Made by a program: the position numbers and the translations under genes. A stretch of 64,000 nucleotides of DNA. Source: Algoriphagus kandeliae. GTDB lineage: Bacteria; Bacteroidota; Bacteroidia; Cytophagales; Cyclobacteriaceae. The DNA lies in assembly GCF_004571135.1 (NCBI RefSeq), contig NZ_SPSB01000001.1:682001-746000 (forward strand), given 5' to 3'. The notes beneath the pieces were generated by a model. That model had not been told where the DNA came from. It did not search any database and saw nothing but the letters and a program-made list of their open reading frames with translations. Below, piece after piece: positions 25,979 through 35,942 of this stretch; the first letter of the stretch is position 1, and each line of letters starts with the position of its first letter.

Positions 25979-26935
25979 ATGCATGATTTCCCCTCCACAT
26001 ATCCTGGCCCGCCATTTTATTTGTTTAACGGTCATCTGGAAACCATTATTCCTAGCCTTTATCGTAAGATCGAGGGGATAACCTACACCAGAGAAAAGAT
26101 TTCAACGCCAGATGGAGATTTTTTGAATTTGGATTGGTCAAAGGCAGGAAGCGATCGGCTGCTGATTGTATCTCATGGTTTAGAGGGGGATTCTGAACGA
26201 CATTATGTTCGCGGCTTAGCAAAGTTATTTAATCAGCATCAAGTGGATGTGCTCGGTTGGAATAACAGAACTTGTGGGGGTGAAATGAATCTTCAACCGA
26301 TTTTGTATCATCATGGGTCGAGTTATGATTTAGAAACTACCATTAATCACGTTTTAGGCTTGGGGAAATATCAGGAGATATTTTTAGCAGGCATCAGTAT
26401 GGGAGGTGCGCAAACCTTAAATTATTTAGGGCAAAAAGGAGAAGAATTACCGAAAGAAATCAAAAAAGCGGCTGTTTATTCTACTCCTTGCAACTTGCCC
26501 TCCAGTGCTGCCACGCTCAAACAGAAAAGAAATAGTTTTTATAAAAATCGCTTTTTGGGAAAATTGAAAAACAAAATGCACCTAAAAGCTGAGCAATTTC
26601 CTGATTTGATTGATTTGGAATTGCTGGAAAGGGTCAATGACTTCGATACCTTTGATACCCATTTTACCGCCAAAATTCATGGCTTTAAGGATGCCCAGGA
26701 TTTTTATCAAAGCGTAAGCCCTGATCAACGAATGGAGAACATAAACATTCCTACCTTGATAGTCAATGCTTTAAATGATCCGCTTTTAGGGCCGGAATGC
26801 TATCCTATCGAATTGGTGGGAAGGAAAAAAGAATTGACTTTGGAAATGCCGAAAAGAGGGGGGCATACGGGCTTTATGTGGAAAGGGCAGGAATTTACCT
26901 GGGTAGAACATCGCCTTTTGAAATTTATCCTTTAG
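25979..26935 (+). CDS. Alpha/beta hydrolase, YheT family
   Basis: A 318-residue serine hydrolase of the YheT/ABHD1-3-like group. The N-terminal NGHLETIIPSLYRK (about 17-30) is the YheT signature. The nucleophile is Ser140 in GISMGG. The acid is in NALNDPLLG (about 262) and the His in RGGHTGFM (about 294). Substrates are probably esters, but none is proven for the bacterial family. It is followed 46 bp later by the glutamate-synthase-like gene on the same strand. Confidence 0.9.
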   Translation: MHDFPSTYPGPPFYLFNGHLETIIPSLYRKIEGITYTREKISTPDGDFLNLDWSKAGSDRLLIVSHGLEGDSERHYVRGLAKLFNQHQVDVLGWNNRTCGGEMNLQPILYHHGSSYDLETTINHVLGLGKYQEIFLAGISMGGAQTLNYLGQKGEELPKEIKKAAVYSTPCNLPSSAATLKQKRNSFYKNRFLGKLKNKMHLKAEQFPDLIDLELLERVNDFDTFDTHFTAKIHGFKDAQDFYQSVSPDQRMENINIPTLIVNALNDPLLGPECYPIELVGRKKELTLEMPKRGGHTGFMWKGQEFTWVEHRLLKFIL

Positions 26936-26981
26936 GCTTCTTCCATTCATTTTTTAAATTGGGGAAATAAATACTTCCCTT

Positions 26982-28499
26982 ATGAGAAAATTATTTTTCT
27001 TTTCCATTCTTTTTCTTTTTGCATTTACCCTTTTTCTAATGTGGTTATATTCCTTTCGAGAGTTCCGTTTGGGATATCTAGTGCTTGGAGTATTGGGTTT
27101 ATTGACTGCGCTGGGAATTTATGATTCCTTCCAAAAGAAACATGCAATTCTTAAGAACTTCCCAGTTGTGGGACATTTTCGATATATTTTAGAATCGATC
27201 AGTCCAGAAATACAGCAATATTTTATTGAAAGCAATACGGATGGAAAACCATTCAGCAGAAATATTCGGTCTTTGGCTTATCGGAGAGCAAAAAGCGTAA
27301 ACGATACTCATCCTTTCGGTACTCAGAGTGATATTGGTGGGGAAGATTATGTTGCGTTAAGACATTCTATTTATGCTGTTCACCTCAAACCGGAGGATCT
27401 TCGAGTGACAATTGGTTCGGATTTTTGTAAACAACCTTATTCGGCTTCCATTTTTAATATTTCAGCCATGAGTTTTGGCTCTCTTTCCTCAAATGCAATT
27501 AAAGCTTTGAATTTGGGAGCGAAAAAAGGAAAGTTCTATCATAACACCGGTGAAGGAGGGATTTCTCCCTATCATCTCGAAGGAGGGGATTTATGTTGGC
27601 AGATTGGGACGGGCTATTTCGGTTGTCGGGATGATAAAGGAAACTTTGACCCTGATAAATTCCAGGAAAAAGCCAATTGGGATCAAGTAAAAATGATTGA
27701 AATTAAGATTTCCCAAGGAGCAAAACCCGGGCATGGAGGAGTTTTGCCAGGGGTTAAAAATACCCCAGAAATAGCTGCAATTAGAGGATTAAAAGCAGGA
27801 GAAACTGTTTTATCTCCACCTTCCCATTCGAAGTTTTCAAATCCAAAAGAATTGATTCAATTCCTAGCAAAGTTGAGAGACCTTTCTGGAGGTAAGCCTG
27901 TAGGTTTTAAACTTTGTATTGGTAGAACCGAAGAGTTTATTGAGATCTGTAAGGAAATGATAGCTCAAAATAATTGGCCTGATTTCATCACGGTCGATGG
28001 GGCAGAAGGTGGGACAGGAGCTGCTCCTTTAGAATTCTCAGACAGTGTAGGATTGCCTTTAGAACCTGCCCTCATTTTTGTCCGTGCAACTTTGGATAAA
28101 TTTAACCTTCGAGATAAAATTAGAATTATTGCTTCTGGAAAAATAATTAGTGCTTTTTCTATCATTAAAAACATTGCCTTGGGTGCAGACCTTTGTAATT
28201 CAGCTCGTGGTTTTATGTTTAGCATAGGCTGTATCCAAGCCCTCCGCTGCAATACCAATGAATGCCCAACTGGAGTAGCAACTCAGCGTAAAGGACTAGT
28301 TAAAGGTTTGGTAGTCAGTGATAAATCTGAACGGGTTTTTAACTTCCACTCCAATACCGTTAAAGCTGTCAGCGAATTATTGGGGGCAGCAGGACATAGG
28401 CATACGGGCGAATTGAGTGTGCATGATCTTGTAAAAGGCGATGAAATGATCAAGCTCGCCAATCGCTATTTCCCGGATACGGTAAATACCCAAGTTTAA
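26982..28499 (+). CDS. FMN-binding glutamate-synthase-like protein with N-terminal membrane helices
   Basis: A 505-residue protein. Residues 1-50 contain two hydrophobic segments. Residues about 130-490 correspond to the FMN/Fe-S synthase domain of glutamate synthase (GltB): NTGEGGISPYHLEGGD, HGGVLPG, TVDGAEGGTGAAPLEF and the cluster loop CIQALRCNTNECPTGVATQ near residue 416 with the three Cys for a [3Fe-4S] cluster. The glutaminase domain is absent, so it cannot generate ammonia from glutamine by itself. Stand-alone members of this kind are common and of uncertain role. Its stop overlaps that of the L-2-hydroxyglutarate oxidase gene by 4 bp. Confidence 0.88.
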   Translation: MRKLFFFSILFLFAFTLFLMWLYSFREFRLGYLVLGVLGLLTALGIYDSFQKKHAILKNFPVVGHFRYILESISPEIQQYFIESNTDGKPFSRNIRSLAYRRAKSVNDTHPFGTQSDIGGEDYVALRHSIYAVHLKPEDLRVTIGSDFCKQPYSASIFNISAMSFGSLSSNAIKALNLGAKKGKFYHNTGEGGISPYHLEGGDLCWQIGTGYFGCRDDKGNFDPDKFQEKANWDQVKMIEIKISQGAKPGHGGVLPGVKNTPEIAAIRGLKAGETVLSPPSHSKFSNPKELIQFLAKLRDLSGGKPVGFKLCIGRTEEFIEICKEMIAQNNWPDFITVDGAEGGTGAAPLEFSDSVGLPLEPALIFVRATLDKFNLRDKIRIIASGKIISAFSIIKNIALGADLCNSARGFMFSIGCIQALRCNTNECPTGVATQRKGLVKGLVVSDKSERVFNFHSNTVKAVSELLGAAGHRHTGELSVHDLVKGDEMIKLANRYFPDTVNTQV

Positions 28500-29698
28500 T
28501 TAAAGCGCTTCAAAGCCATTTCTGCCACAGTTCCTCCAATCGAAAGCGAACTAGTAGCAGCAGGAGAAGGTGCATTGAGGACATTTATTGCAAATTGGGA
28601 TTCTCGAATTGCGAAATCATCTAATAACCCTCCGCTTCGATCACAAGCTTGGGCTCGTACGCCGGCACCTCCATCGACTAGATCAGATTCTTGGATTTCG
28701 GGAATTAATTCTTGTAGAGCTTTGGTGAATGCCGCTTTTGAAAAAGATCGGTAAAGTTCGCCGAAGCCAGTTTTCCAGTATTTTGCTGCTACTTTTTGGA
28801 AACCTGGCCAAGCTAAAGTCTCGGCTAGCTCAGAAATGTTTATCTGTGATTTTTTATATCCCTCTCTTCGGAAAGCCAAAACAGCATTAGGACCTGCTTC
28901 AACGCCTCCTTTTTTCATTCGAGTAAAATGAACACCCAAGAATGGGAAATTAGGATCAGGAACAGGATAAATCAGGTTTTTGACTAGATATTCTTTGTCT
29001 TTTTTCAGCTTGTAATATTCCCCGCGAAAAGGAATGATTTTGACATCCTCAATGGTAGAATCCGTTAATCGTGCCACCTTATCGGAGTAAAGACCAGCAC
29101 AGTTGATTACCAATTTTGCTTCGAAAGTCTTTTTTGAAGTTTCAATGTAGTTAATAGATTCTTTATGATTGATTTCTAGAACCTTATGATTCAAAAATAT
29201 TTCTCCTCCTTGCTGAATTATCTTTCTTCCATAAGCCAATGCAACCTGATGGTAATCAACAATACCTGTTTGTGGAACATGAATCGCGGCTACGCCATGA
29301 CAATGAGGTTCATATTCTTTTAACTCCTCCAAAGTGATTGCCCGCGTTCCTGTCAAGCCATTTTCCAAGCCTCTTTTCAGTAAGTTTTCAAGAAGAGGTT
29401 TTTGCTCTTCACGCGTAGCCACTACAACTTTCCCTGTGATTTCGTAAGGGATTTTTTCTGTTTCGCAGAATTCAACCAATTCATGATAGCCTCGAATGCA
29501 ATTGGTGGCTTTCAAAGAACCGGGCTTATAATACAAACCTGAGTGAATCACTCCCGAATTGTTTCCGGTTTGATGCTTAGCCAATTGATCTTCTTTTTCG
29601 ATAACAGCTATCTTCAAGTCTGGCCTGTTTTTCAGGATTTTCATGCCTGTTGCCAATCCAACGATTCCACCTCCAATTATTGCAATATCGTATACCAT
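28496..29698 (-). CDS. lhgO: L-2-hydroxyglutarate oxidase
   Basis: A 400-residue FAD enzyme that oxidises L-2-hydroxyglutarate to 2-oxoglutarate. The Rossmann motif IIGGGIVGLATG is near residues 6-17, and the family motif KHQTGNNSGVIHSGLYYKPGSLKA is near residues 40-63. C-terminal GAGVRAQACDRSGGLLDDF and NAPSPAATSSLSIG complete the FAD site. I chose the ATG at 29698; a longer frame adds ten residues before the fold. It converges on the glutamate-synthase-like gene, whose substrate could also be 2-oxoglutarate. Confidence 0.93.
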   Translation of the reverse strand: MVYDIAIIGGGIVGLATGMKILKNRPDLKIAVIEKEDQLAKHQTGNNSGVIHSGLYYKPGSLKATNCIRGYHELVEFCETEKIPYEITGKVVVATREEQKPLLENLLKRGLENGLTGTRAITLEELKEYEPHCHGVAAIHVPQTGIVDYHQVALAYGRKIIQQGGEIFLNHKVLEINHKESINYIETSKKTFEAKLVINCAGLYSDKVARLTDSTIEDVKIIPFRGEYYKLKKDKEYLVKNLIYPVPDPNFPFLGVHFTRMKKGGVEAGPNAVLAFRREGYKKSQINISELAETLAWPGFQKVAAKYWKTGFGELYRSFSKAAFTKALQELIPEIQESDLVDGGAGVRAQACDRSGGLLDDFAIRESQFAINVLNAPSPAATSSLSIGGTVAEMALKRFN

Positions 29699-29863
29699 GA
29701 ATTCGAATTTTGATGGCCAAATATACAAGCGAGAGAGGAAACTTTTCTTTTTCAGACTTTCATTCGATTCGGGGATTTAGGAAATATTCACAGAGAGTAT
29801 CCGTCATTTCCGAGTAGAATGAATTTATTTTGCTGCCTTAGAGTTTCTAGGGAAATTTTATTC

Positions 29864-32341
29864 ATGAAAAGACCAGTCTTTTTTCTTCTTTTCTTTTTTA
29901 TATCCATATCCACCTTTGCTCAATATAGAATCAAGGGTAAAGTCACTGACGCGGAAACCGGAGATCCCATTCCATTTGCAGCGGTATATGCCCCTGGTGC
30001 TAGGGTGGGGATGAACACTGATTTTGAAGGTGGGTATGAGTTAAATCTTAAAACTTGGACTGATAGTATTCGAGTAAGTTATTTGGGCTATGTGACGCAG
30101 ACAAAAGCCATTCAAGAACTCCCTGAACAAACAATCAATTTTCAGCTTCGACCTTCAGATTTTGAATTAGAAGCATTTGTTTTTGAAGCAGGAGAAAACC
30201 CTGCCTTTGAAATTATTCGGCAGGCAGTGGCAAGAAGGAAAGATTTTGATAAAAGAAGCCTGGAAGCCTACGAAACAAAGAATTATACCAAGATCGAAAT
30301 TGATATTGATCACCTATCAGAGGAATTCAGGCAAAGAAAAACCGTCCAAAAAGTTACTTCTGTTTTGGATAGTATCCGTCAGTTGACAAATGATGAAGGA
30401 GAGAAAATTTTACCAGTATTTTTCTCTGAAACCTTGAGTCACTTTTACTTCCGAAATAACCCGCTTCTTAAGAAAGAAATTGTGGAAAAATCCAAAGTAA
30501 CGGGGGTAGGAATAACCGATGGATCGACCACATCTCAAATTACTGGTTCAGCCTTTCAGGAATATAATTTTTATAAAAATTGGCTTACAATTCTGGAAAA
30601 GGACTTTGTTTCTCCTATAGCAGACGGTTGGAAAACCTTTTATGATTATGACTTGATGGATTCGGTATTGGTGGGGCAAGACTCCTGCTATCAGCTACAG
30701 GTCTATCCAAGAAGAGAGCAGGATTTGGCTTTTTCAGGGACGATTTGGATCAAAAAGGAAGATTATTCGCTGAAGCAGGTTGATTTGACTATTCCCAAGA
30801 CTGCTAACCTGAACTTTATCGAACGAATCAAAATCCAACAGGAATTGGAACCTACGATAATGGGGCCTTTAATTCCTGCAAAAACCCGTGTCCAAATCAA
30901 AATTGGGCAAGTGACGCCAAATACAGCTGGTTTATTGGCGAAATTTTATACGGCAACAGATAGTGTGTTTATTACCGACCCTAAACCCACTTCTTTTTTT
31001 AACAACTCAGTGGAGCTTAAACCAGATTTTGGAGATGCAACCGAGGAGTTTTGGGCAGAAAATAGGATAGATCAACTTTCTTCTGAAGAATTAGCTGTTC
31101 TTCAAATGGTGGACACATTGAAGAAAATTCCTGTGATTCGTTTTTATTCTGAAGGATTAAAGTTTTTTGCTACAGGGTTTCTTCCTGTAGGAAAAATCGA
31201 TTTGGGACCATGGACTGAATTTGGGAACTATAATAATGTAGAAGGGCTTAGAGGAGGGTTTGGGCTTCGAACCAATTATAAGTTTAGCAACAAATGGGCA
31301 TTTCAAGGTTATTTAGCTTATGGTTTTAAAGACCAGCGTTTTAAATATTCTGTTTCGGGAAAAAATATTCTAGATCGTAAGCGCTGGACTACAATTGAAC
31401 TAAGTTCAAGCAAGGAAATTGATCAAGTAGGTTTGGAAATGGAATCGCTGGAAGGGAATTCTGTTTTCTTGGCAGCTAGCCGTTTTGGAACTTTACGAAG
31501 GCCATTTATCAGTACCAATCAACAGCTGAAGTTTCAGCGGGAATTCTTCAAAGGCTTTTTGTTTCAAGCTGGTATTAAGCTTTCTCAATTTGATCCACTT
31601 TATGACTTTTACTATTTGGAAAAAGGCACTGGAGATTACAAAAGTGATTTCCAAACGACTGAACTGAGAGCAAGCCTTAGATATGGTAGGGATGAAATAA
31701 TCCTGATAAATGATAATGAGCGTGCTTCTTTTGGTCCATCTAAATGGCCCATTTTCGAGTTGAAATTTGCAAGAGGGATTCAATGGTTAAATGGGGAAGT
31801 AGATTATCGCAAATTGGACTTCTACATTTATCAGCGAGTGAATATGGGCTTGTTTGGGGTATCGAGATATGAACTGGATGCGGGAAAAGTCTTTGGTGAA
31901 GTCCCATATCCAATTTTGAAAAACCATCTTGGAAACGGGACGGCTTTCTACACTACGGCTGCTTTCAATACCATGAATTTTAATGAGTTTGCCTCAGATC
32001 AATTTATCAGCTTACGTTACCGGCATTTTTTTGAAGGATTTTTGTTGAATCGAATTCCTTTGATGCGGAAGTTGAAATGGCGAGCTGTGGCTAATGCAAA
32101 TATCCTTTTCGGTTCGGTAAGTGATAAAAATATCACAAATGCTCCGACATTTGATCCGCAAGGAAATCCGATTGAAACTTTTGGAAGATTAGATCCAACA
32201 AAGCCTTATTTGGAATTGGGTTATGGAATAGAAAATATCTTTAAGTTTTTCCGAGTAGACTTTTTCCATCGTATGACCTATTTGGATAGTCCCGATGCAA
32301 ATGGCTTTGCTGTCAAGGTCAGTGCACAGATTATTCTATAA
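29864..32341 (+). CDS. DUF5686 outer-membrane protein with carboxypeptidase-regulatory-like domain
   Basis: An 825-residue exported protein. The signal peptide is about residues 1-19 (ending TFAQ). Residues 20-105 form a carboxypeptidase-regulatory-like/plug domain (YRIKGKVTDAETGDPIPFAAVYA). The rest matches the DUF5686 layout, with the C-terminal third rich in alternating beta strands ending in an aromatic strand, as in outer-membrane barrels. I chose the ATG at 29864 because it begins the signal peptide; an upstream start adds 15 non-signal residues. The protein has no characterised function and is typical of Bacteroidota. It is a single gene 99 bp before thrS. Confidence 0.88.
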   Translation: MKRPVFFLLFFFISISTFAQYRIKGKVTDAETGDPIPFAAVYAPGARVGMNTDFEGGYELNLKTWTDSIRVSYLGYVTQTKAIQELPEQTINFQLRPSDFELEAFVFEAGENPAFEIIRQAVARRKDFDKRSLEAYETKNYTKIEIDIDHLSEEFRQRKTVQKVTSVLDSIRQLTNDEGEKILPVFFSETLSHFYFRNNPLLKKEIVEKSKVTGVGITDGSTTSQITGSAFQEYNFYKNWLTILEKDFVSPIADGWKTFYDYDLMDSVLVGQDSCYQLQVYPRREQDLAFSGTIWIKKEDYSLKQVDLTIPKTANLNFIERIKIQQELEPTIMGPLIPAKTRVQIKIGQVTPNTAGLLAKFYTATDSVFITDPKPTSFFNNSVELKPDFGDATEEFWAENRIDQLSSEELAVLQMVDTLKKIPVIRFYSEGLKFFATGFLPVGKIDLGPWTEFGNYNNVEGLRGGFGLRTNYKFSNKWAFQGYLAYGFKDQRFKYSVSGKNILDRKRWTTIELSSSKEIDQVGLEMESLEGNSVFLAASRFGTLRRPFISTNQQLKFQREFFKGFLFQAGIKLSQFDPLYDFYYLEKGTGDYKSDFQTTELRASLRYGRDEIILINDNERASFGPSKWPIFELKFARGIQWLNGEVDYRKLDFYIYQRVNMGLFGVSRYELDAGKVFGEVPYPILKNHLGNGTAFYTTAAFNTMNFNEFASDQFISLRYRHFFEGFLLNRIPLMRKLKWRAVANANILFGSVSDKNITNAPTFDPQGNPIETFGRLDPTKPYLELGYGIENIFKFFRVDFFHRMTYLDSPDANGFAVKVSAQIIL

Positions 32342-32440
32342 AAGAAACGGGATTGGTGGGTGGATAATTTTTCCTTTGCCTACACTCTTTGCATATTTGC
32401 ACCTTCAACTAATGCCTGTTTGTAAAGGCCTAAAAAATTT

Positions 32441-34390
32441 ATGTCAAAATCAATTGCAATTACACTTCCTGACGGATCAGTTAGGGACTATGAAAAAGGA
32501 ATTACCGGACTGCAAATTGCTGCCAGTATCAGCGAGGGTTTGGCCCGGAATGTTCTCGCCGCCAAAGTAAACGGAGAGGTTTGGGATGCTACCCGGCCTA
32601 TTAATTCTGATGCAAGCGTACAATTATTGACCTGGAATGATGGAGAGGGAAAAAATACTTTCTGGCATTCCTCTGCTCACTTAATGGCAGAAGCATTGGA
32701 AGCACTCTATCCTGGAATCAAATTTGGCATCGGACCTCCAATCGAAACCGGGTTTTATTACGATGTGGATTTTGGCGACCACAAATTGGAAGGAGAAGAG
32801 CTGGAGAAAATCGAGCAGAAAATGCTTGAGTTGGCCAGAGAGAAAAACGAATATATCCGAAAGGAAATTTCCAAAAAGGACGCAATCAATTACTTCCAGG
32901 ATAAAGGCGATGAATACAAGCTAGACTTGTTGGAAGGTTTGGAAGATGGAAGCATTACCTTCTATGAGCAAGGTAATTTTGTGGACCTTTGCCGAGGACC
33001 TCATATTCCAAATACAGGTTTTATTAAAGCTGTTAAGCTTACCAATATTGCCGGAGCTTATTGGCGAGGTGATGAGAAGCGTAAAATGCTGACACGTATT
33101 TATGGTGTGACTTTTCCTAAAGCGAAAGAATTGCAGGAATACCTCACGATGCTTGAGGAGGCAAAAAAGCGGGATCACCGAAAAATTGGTCGGGAATTAG
33201 AGCTTTTTACATTCTCTGAAAAAGTGGGAATGGGATTACCGCTTTGGCTTCCAAAAGGAACCTTGTTGCGTGAGCGATTGGTGGCTTTTATGAAAAAGGC
33301 ACAGGATAAATCAGGTTACCAGCAAGTAACTACTCCTCATATCGGTCATAAAGTTCTTTATGAGACTTCCGGCCACTACGAGAAATACGGTAAGGATTCT
33401 TTTCAGCCAATTGCCACTCCAAATGAAGGAGAGGAATTTTTGCTGAAGCCGATGAACTGTCCCCACCACTGTGAAATCTACAAGCATAAGCCAAGATCTT
33501 ACAAGGATCTACCAATTCGCTATGCAGAATTTGGGACTGTGTATCGCTATGAGCAGAGTGGGGAATTGCATGGATTAACCCGCGTAAGAGGATTTACTCA
33601 AGACGATGCGCATATTTTTTGCCGTCCAGACCAGGTAAAGGATGAATTTATCAAGGTAATTGATTTGGTGCTTTATGTTTTCAAAGCTTTAGGCTTCGAA
33701 GATTACACTGCTCAGATTTCTTTGAGAGATCCAGAAAAACCGGAAAAGTATATTGGATCTACCGAAGCTTGGGAAAAAGCAGAAGCTGCAATTATTGAAG
33801 CAGCAGCCGAAAGAGGTCTTGAAACGGTGACTGAATTAGGGGAAGCGGCTTTCTATGGCCCTAAATTGGACTTCATGGTTAAAGATGCTTTGGGAAGAAA
33901 ATGGCAGTTGGGAACTATCCAAGTTGATTACCAGTTACCGGATCGCTTTGAACTGGAATATATCGGGGCTGACAATCAGAAACACCGACCTGTGATGATT
34001 CACAGAGCACCTTTTGGTTCATTGGAGCGATTTGTTGCGGTATTGATTGAGCATTGTGCAGGAAATTTCCCATTGTGGCTTGCACCTGAGCAATTGGTGA
34101 TTTTGCCTATTTCCGAAAAATACCTTGACTACGCAGCTGAGGTTAAAGATCTTTTGGAAGAAGCAGGAATCACAGGAAGCATCGATAATCGAGATGAAAA
34201 GATCGGTCGAAAGATTCGTGATGCAGAAGTGAAAAAGGTGCCTTTCATGCTAATTGTGGGAGAAAAAGAAGCCCAGGATCGAATGGTTTCTGTAAGAAAA
34301 CATGGAGAAGGTGACCTTGGAAGTCATTCGCCGGAAGGATTTATAAAGTATTTTCAAGGGATTATTTCAGAATCATTGAGTAAAGAATAA
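32441..34390 (+). CDS. thrS: Threonyl-tRNA synthetase
   Basis: A 649-residue class II synthetase. An N-terminal TGS domain (1-62) precedes the editing domain with [11 protein letters not shown] (about 72-82) and the GFYYDV region, which removes Ser from tRNA-Thr. The catalytic core contains [51 protein letters not shown] (motif 2) and the terminal motif 3 [21 protein letters not shown]. The anticodon-binding domain covers the last 110 residues. A CATATTTG element at 32392 is a candidate promoter. It is 83 bp upstream of infC in the usual thrS-infC-rpmI-rplT order. Confidence 0.98.
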   Translation: MSKSIAITLPDGSVRDYEKGITGLQIAASISEGLARNVLAAKVNGEVWDATRPINSDASVQLLTWNDGEGKNTFWHSSAHLMAEALEALYPGIKFGIGPPIETGFYYDVDFGDHKLEGEELEKIEQKMLELAREKNEYIRKEISKKDAINYFQDKGDEYKLDLLEGLEDGSITFYEQGNFVDLCRGPHIPNTGFIKAVKLTNIAGAYWRGDEKRKMLTRIYGVTFPKAKELQEYLTMLEEAKKRDHRKIGRELELFTFSEKVGMGLPLWLPKGTLLRERLVAFMKKAQDKSGYQQVTTPHIGHKVLYETSGHYEKYGKDSFQPIATPNEGEEFLLKPMNCPHHCEIYKHKPRSYKDLPIRYAEFGTVYRYEQSGELHGLTRVRGFTQDDAHIFCRPDQVKDEFIKVIDLVLYVFKALGFEDYTAQISLRDPEKPEKYIGSTEAWEKAEAAIIEAAAERGLETVTELGEAAFYGPKLDFMVKDALGRKWQLGTIQVDYQLPDRFELEYIGADNQKHRPVMIHRAPFGSLERFVAVLIEHCAGNFPLWLAPEQLVILPISEKYLDYAAEVKDLLEEAGITGSIDNRDEKIGRKIRDAEVKKVPFMLIVGEKEAQDRMVSVRKHGEGDLGSHSPEGFIKYFQGIISESLSKE

Positions 34391-34473
34391 GTTGGTAAAA
34401 TTTTATTCTGATTTCAGTAATTAGAAATTATTCCGATATTTGCAGTCGATTTCATTAAAACAACCAAAATAAT

Positions 34474-35025
34474 TTGAGAAATAAACAACCAAACAGAGGT
34501 CGAAGAGAAGAACCATATAAGGTAAACGACAAAATACGAGCTAGGCAAGTTCGGGTAGTAGGAGAGTATGTAGAAGGTGGCAACGCCTTGATGCCTCTGG
34601 ATAAAGCCCTTAAACTAGCGGAGGAAAACGATCTGGATTTGGTGGAAATTTCTCCCAATGTGGATCCTCCTGTTTGTAAGATTTTGGATTATGCCAAATT
34701 CAAGTACGAGCAGAAGAAGAAGCAAAAGGAAATTAAGGCTAATGCAGCCAAGGTCGTTTTAAAAGAAATACGCTTTGGACCTAATACTGATGACCATGAT
34801 TTCAATTTTAAATTGAAGCATGCCATCAACTTCCTGAAGGAAGGTGCCAAAGTGAAAGCCTATGTGCATTTTGTGGGTAGAAGTATCGTTTTCAAAGAAA
34901 GAGGAGAGATGCTTCTATTGAAATTTGCACAGGCGCTCGAGGACTATGGTGTGGTAGAACAGCTTCCAAAATTGGAAGGTAAGCGGATGAATATCTTTAT
35001 CGCACCAAAGCCATTTAAGAAGTAA
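34474..35025 (+). CDS. infC: Translation initiation factor IF-3, non-ATG start
   Basis: A 183-residue IF-3 with the N-terminal domain ([14 protein letters not shown] to [20 protein letters not shown]) and the C-terminal domain ([40 protein letters not shown]). The reading frame has no upstream ATG: an in-frame stop lies at 34456-34458, and the first in-frame ATG is about 38 codons inside the conserved N-domain. Translation therefore begins at the TTG at 34474, or at another rare codon beside it. IF-3 discriminates against non-ATG starts, which is the basis of infC autoregulation in other bacteria. This gene probably uses the same logic. Confidence 0.95.
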   Translation: MRNKQPNRGRREEPYKVNDKIRARQVRVVGEYVEGGNALMPLDKALKLAEENDLDLVEISPNVDPPVCKILDYAKFKYEQKKKQKEIKANAAKVVLKEIRFGPNTDDHDFNFKLKHAINFLKEGAKVKAYVHFVGRSIVFKERGEMLLLKFAQALEDYGVVEQLPKLEGKRMNIFIAPKPFKK

Positions 35026-35050
35026 TTTCAACCAACTAAATACAGCTAAA

Positions 35051-35245
35051 ATGCCTAAAGTAAAAACCAAATCTTCCGCGAAAAAGCGTTTCGCTTTGAC
35101 CGGAACAGGAAAAATCAAAAGGAAGCACGCTTACAAAAGCCACATCCTGACTAAGAAAGCCACCAAAAGAAAGCGTAACCTTACCAAAACTGGTTTGGTA
35201 CACGAGTCTGATGAGGGCAGAGTACGAGACATGTTGAGAATCTGA
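35051..35245 (+). CDS. rpmI: 50S ribosomal protein L35
   Basis: A 64-residue basic ribosomal protein starting [21 protein letters not shown], the L35 signature. It lies 25 bp after infC and 93 bp before rplT. It is part of the large subunit. Confidence 0.97.
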   Translation: MPKVKTKSSAKKRFALTGTGKIKRKHAYKSHILTKKATKRKRNLTKTGLVHESDEGRVRDMLRI

Positions 35246-35283
35246 TCAATCTGTCTAAAAAATTAAGGTTTATTTATTCACCA

Positions 35284-35323
35284 GACGCTTTGGTATTAAA
35301 GACTCTTCGGAGCACCTAGTGTC
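35284..35323 (+). promoter_or_regulatory. Possible structured leader between rpmI and rplT
   Basis: Nested pairings GACGCT (35284) with AGTGTC (35318), GGT (35292) with ACC (35314), and CTC-TTCG-GAG (35303-35312) form a compact stem-loop 15 bp before the rplT ATG. L20 autoregulates through leader RNA in other bacteria. The same role here is inference. Confidence 0.4.
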
Positions 35324-35338
35324 AAAAAACAAAAAGTT

Positions 35339-35683
35339 ATGCCAAGATCAGTAAACGCAGTTGCATCTAGAGCAAGAAGAAAAAAAGTGCTAAAAGCCAC
35401 AAGAGGTTACTTCGGAAGAGGTAAAAACGTGTGGACCGTAGCCAAAAACAAGTACGAAAAAGGACTTCAGTACGCCTACAGAGACAGAAAAGCTAAGAAA
35501 AGAGAATTCCGTTCTTTGTGGATTCAGCGTATTAATGCCGGTGCTAGAGAGCATGGTTTGTCCTATTCTCAATTCATGGGGTTGTTGAAAAAAGCCGATA
35601 TCGAACTTAACCGAAAGGTTTTGGCTGATTTGGCAATGAATCACCCTGAGGCATTTAAAGCAGTTGTTGAAAGAGTGAAATAA
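35339..35683 (+). CDS. rplT: 50S ribosomal protein L20
   Basis: A 114-residue protein starting [32 protein letters not shown], the L20 signature; the remainder includes [44 protein letters not shown]20 is an early assembly protein of the large subunit and, in several bacteria, a translational repressor of this operon. The gene closes the thrS-infC-rpmI-rplT block and is followed by a strong terminator. Confidence 0.98.
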   Translation: MPRSVNAVASRARRKKVLKATRGYFGRGKNVWTVAKNKYEKGLQYAYRDRKAKKREFRSLWIQRINAGAREHGLSYSQFMGLLKKADIELNRKVLADLAMNHPEAFKAVVERVK

Positions 35684-35706
35684 GCGTCAATCGCTTATTT
35701 TACATG

Positions 35707-35728
35707 AAGCCTTCCTTCGGGAAGGCTT
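35707..35728 (+). terminator. Terminator after rplT
   Basis: A 9-bp stem AAGCCTTCC / GGAAGGCTT with the stable TTCG loop, then T7. Confidence 0.92.
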
Positions 35729-35803
35729 TTTTTGTTTCTAGGGTTAGCTTAAATGATGTTTTAGGATAGAAAAATTTTCTTTTGGAAAACTACTTGAATC
35801 ATT

Positions 35804-35893
35804 TGGTGCACAGATGGGAATTGAACCCAAATGCCTTATTCAGGCCGTGTCCGCTGCGCCTATATGCCGAGGCGTAGGGCTTATGAATCCTTC
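35804..35893 (-). pseudogene. tRNA-like remnant
   Basis: On the minus strand the 3' portion reads GGGTTCAATTCCCATC-TGTGCACCA, a T-arm-like hairpin followed by a CCA end. About 60 bases upstream is GGATTCATAAGCC, nearly identical to the anticodon arm of the neighbouring tRNA-Met. The D-arm and the matching 5' acceptor strand are missing, and the intervening sequence is too long. It looks like a decayed tRNA-Met-like copy or a 3' end left by an integration event. Confidence 0.3.
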
Positions 35894-35915
35894 CAATGGA
35901 GTTTTGTGAAATAAA

Positions 35916-35941
35916 AAAGGCTTCCGTTACCGAAAGCCTTT
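35916..35941 (-). terminator. Terminator of tRNA-Met
   Basis: AAAGGCTT / AAGCCTTT stem two bases after the tRNA 3' end, with six Ts on the minus strand. Confidence 0.85.
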
Positions 35942-35942
35942 G

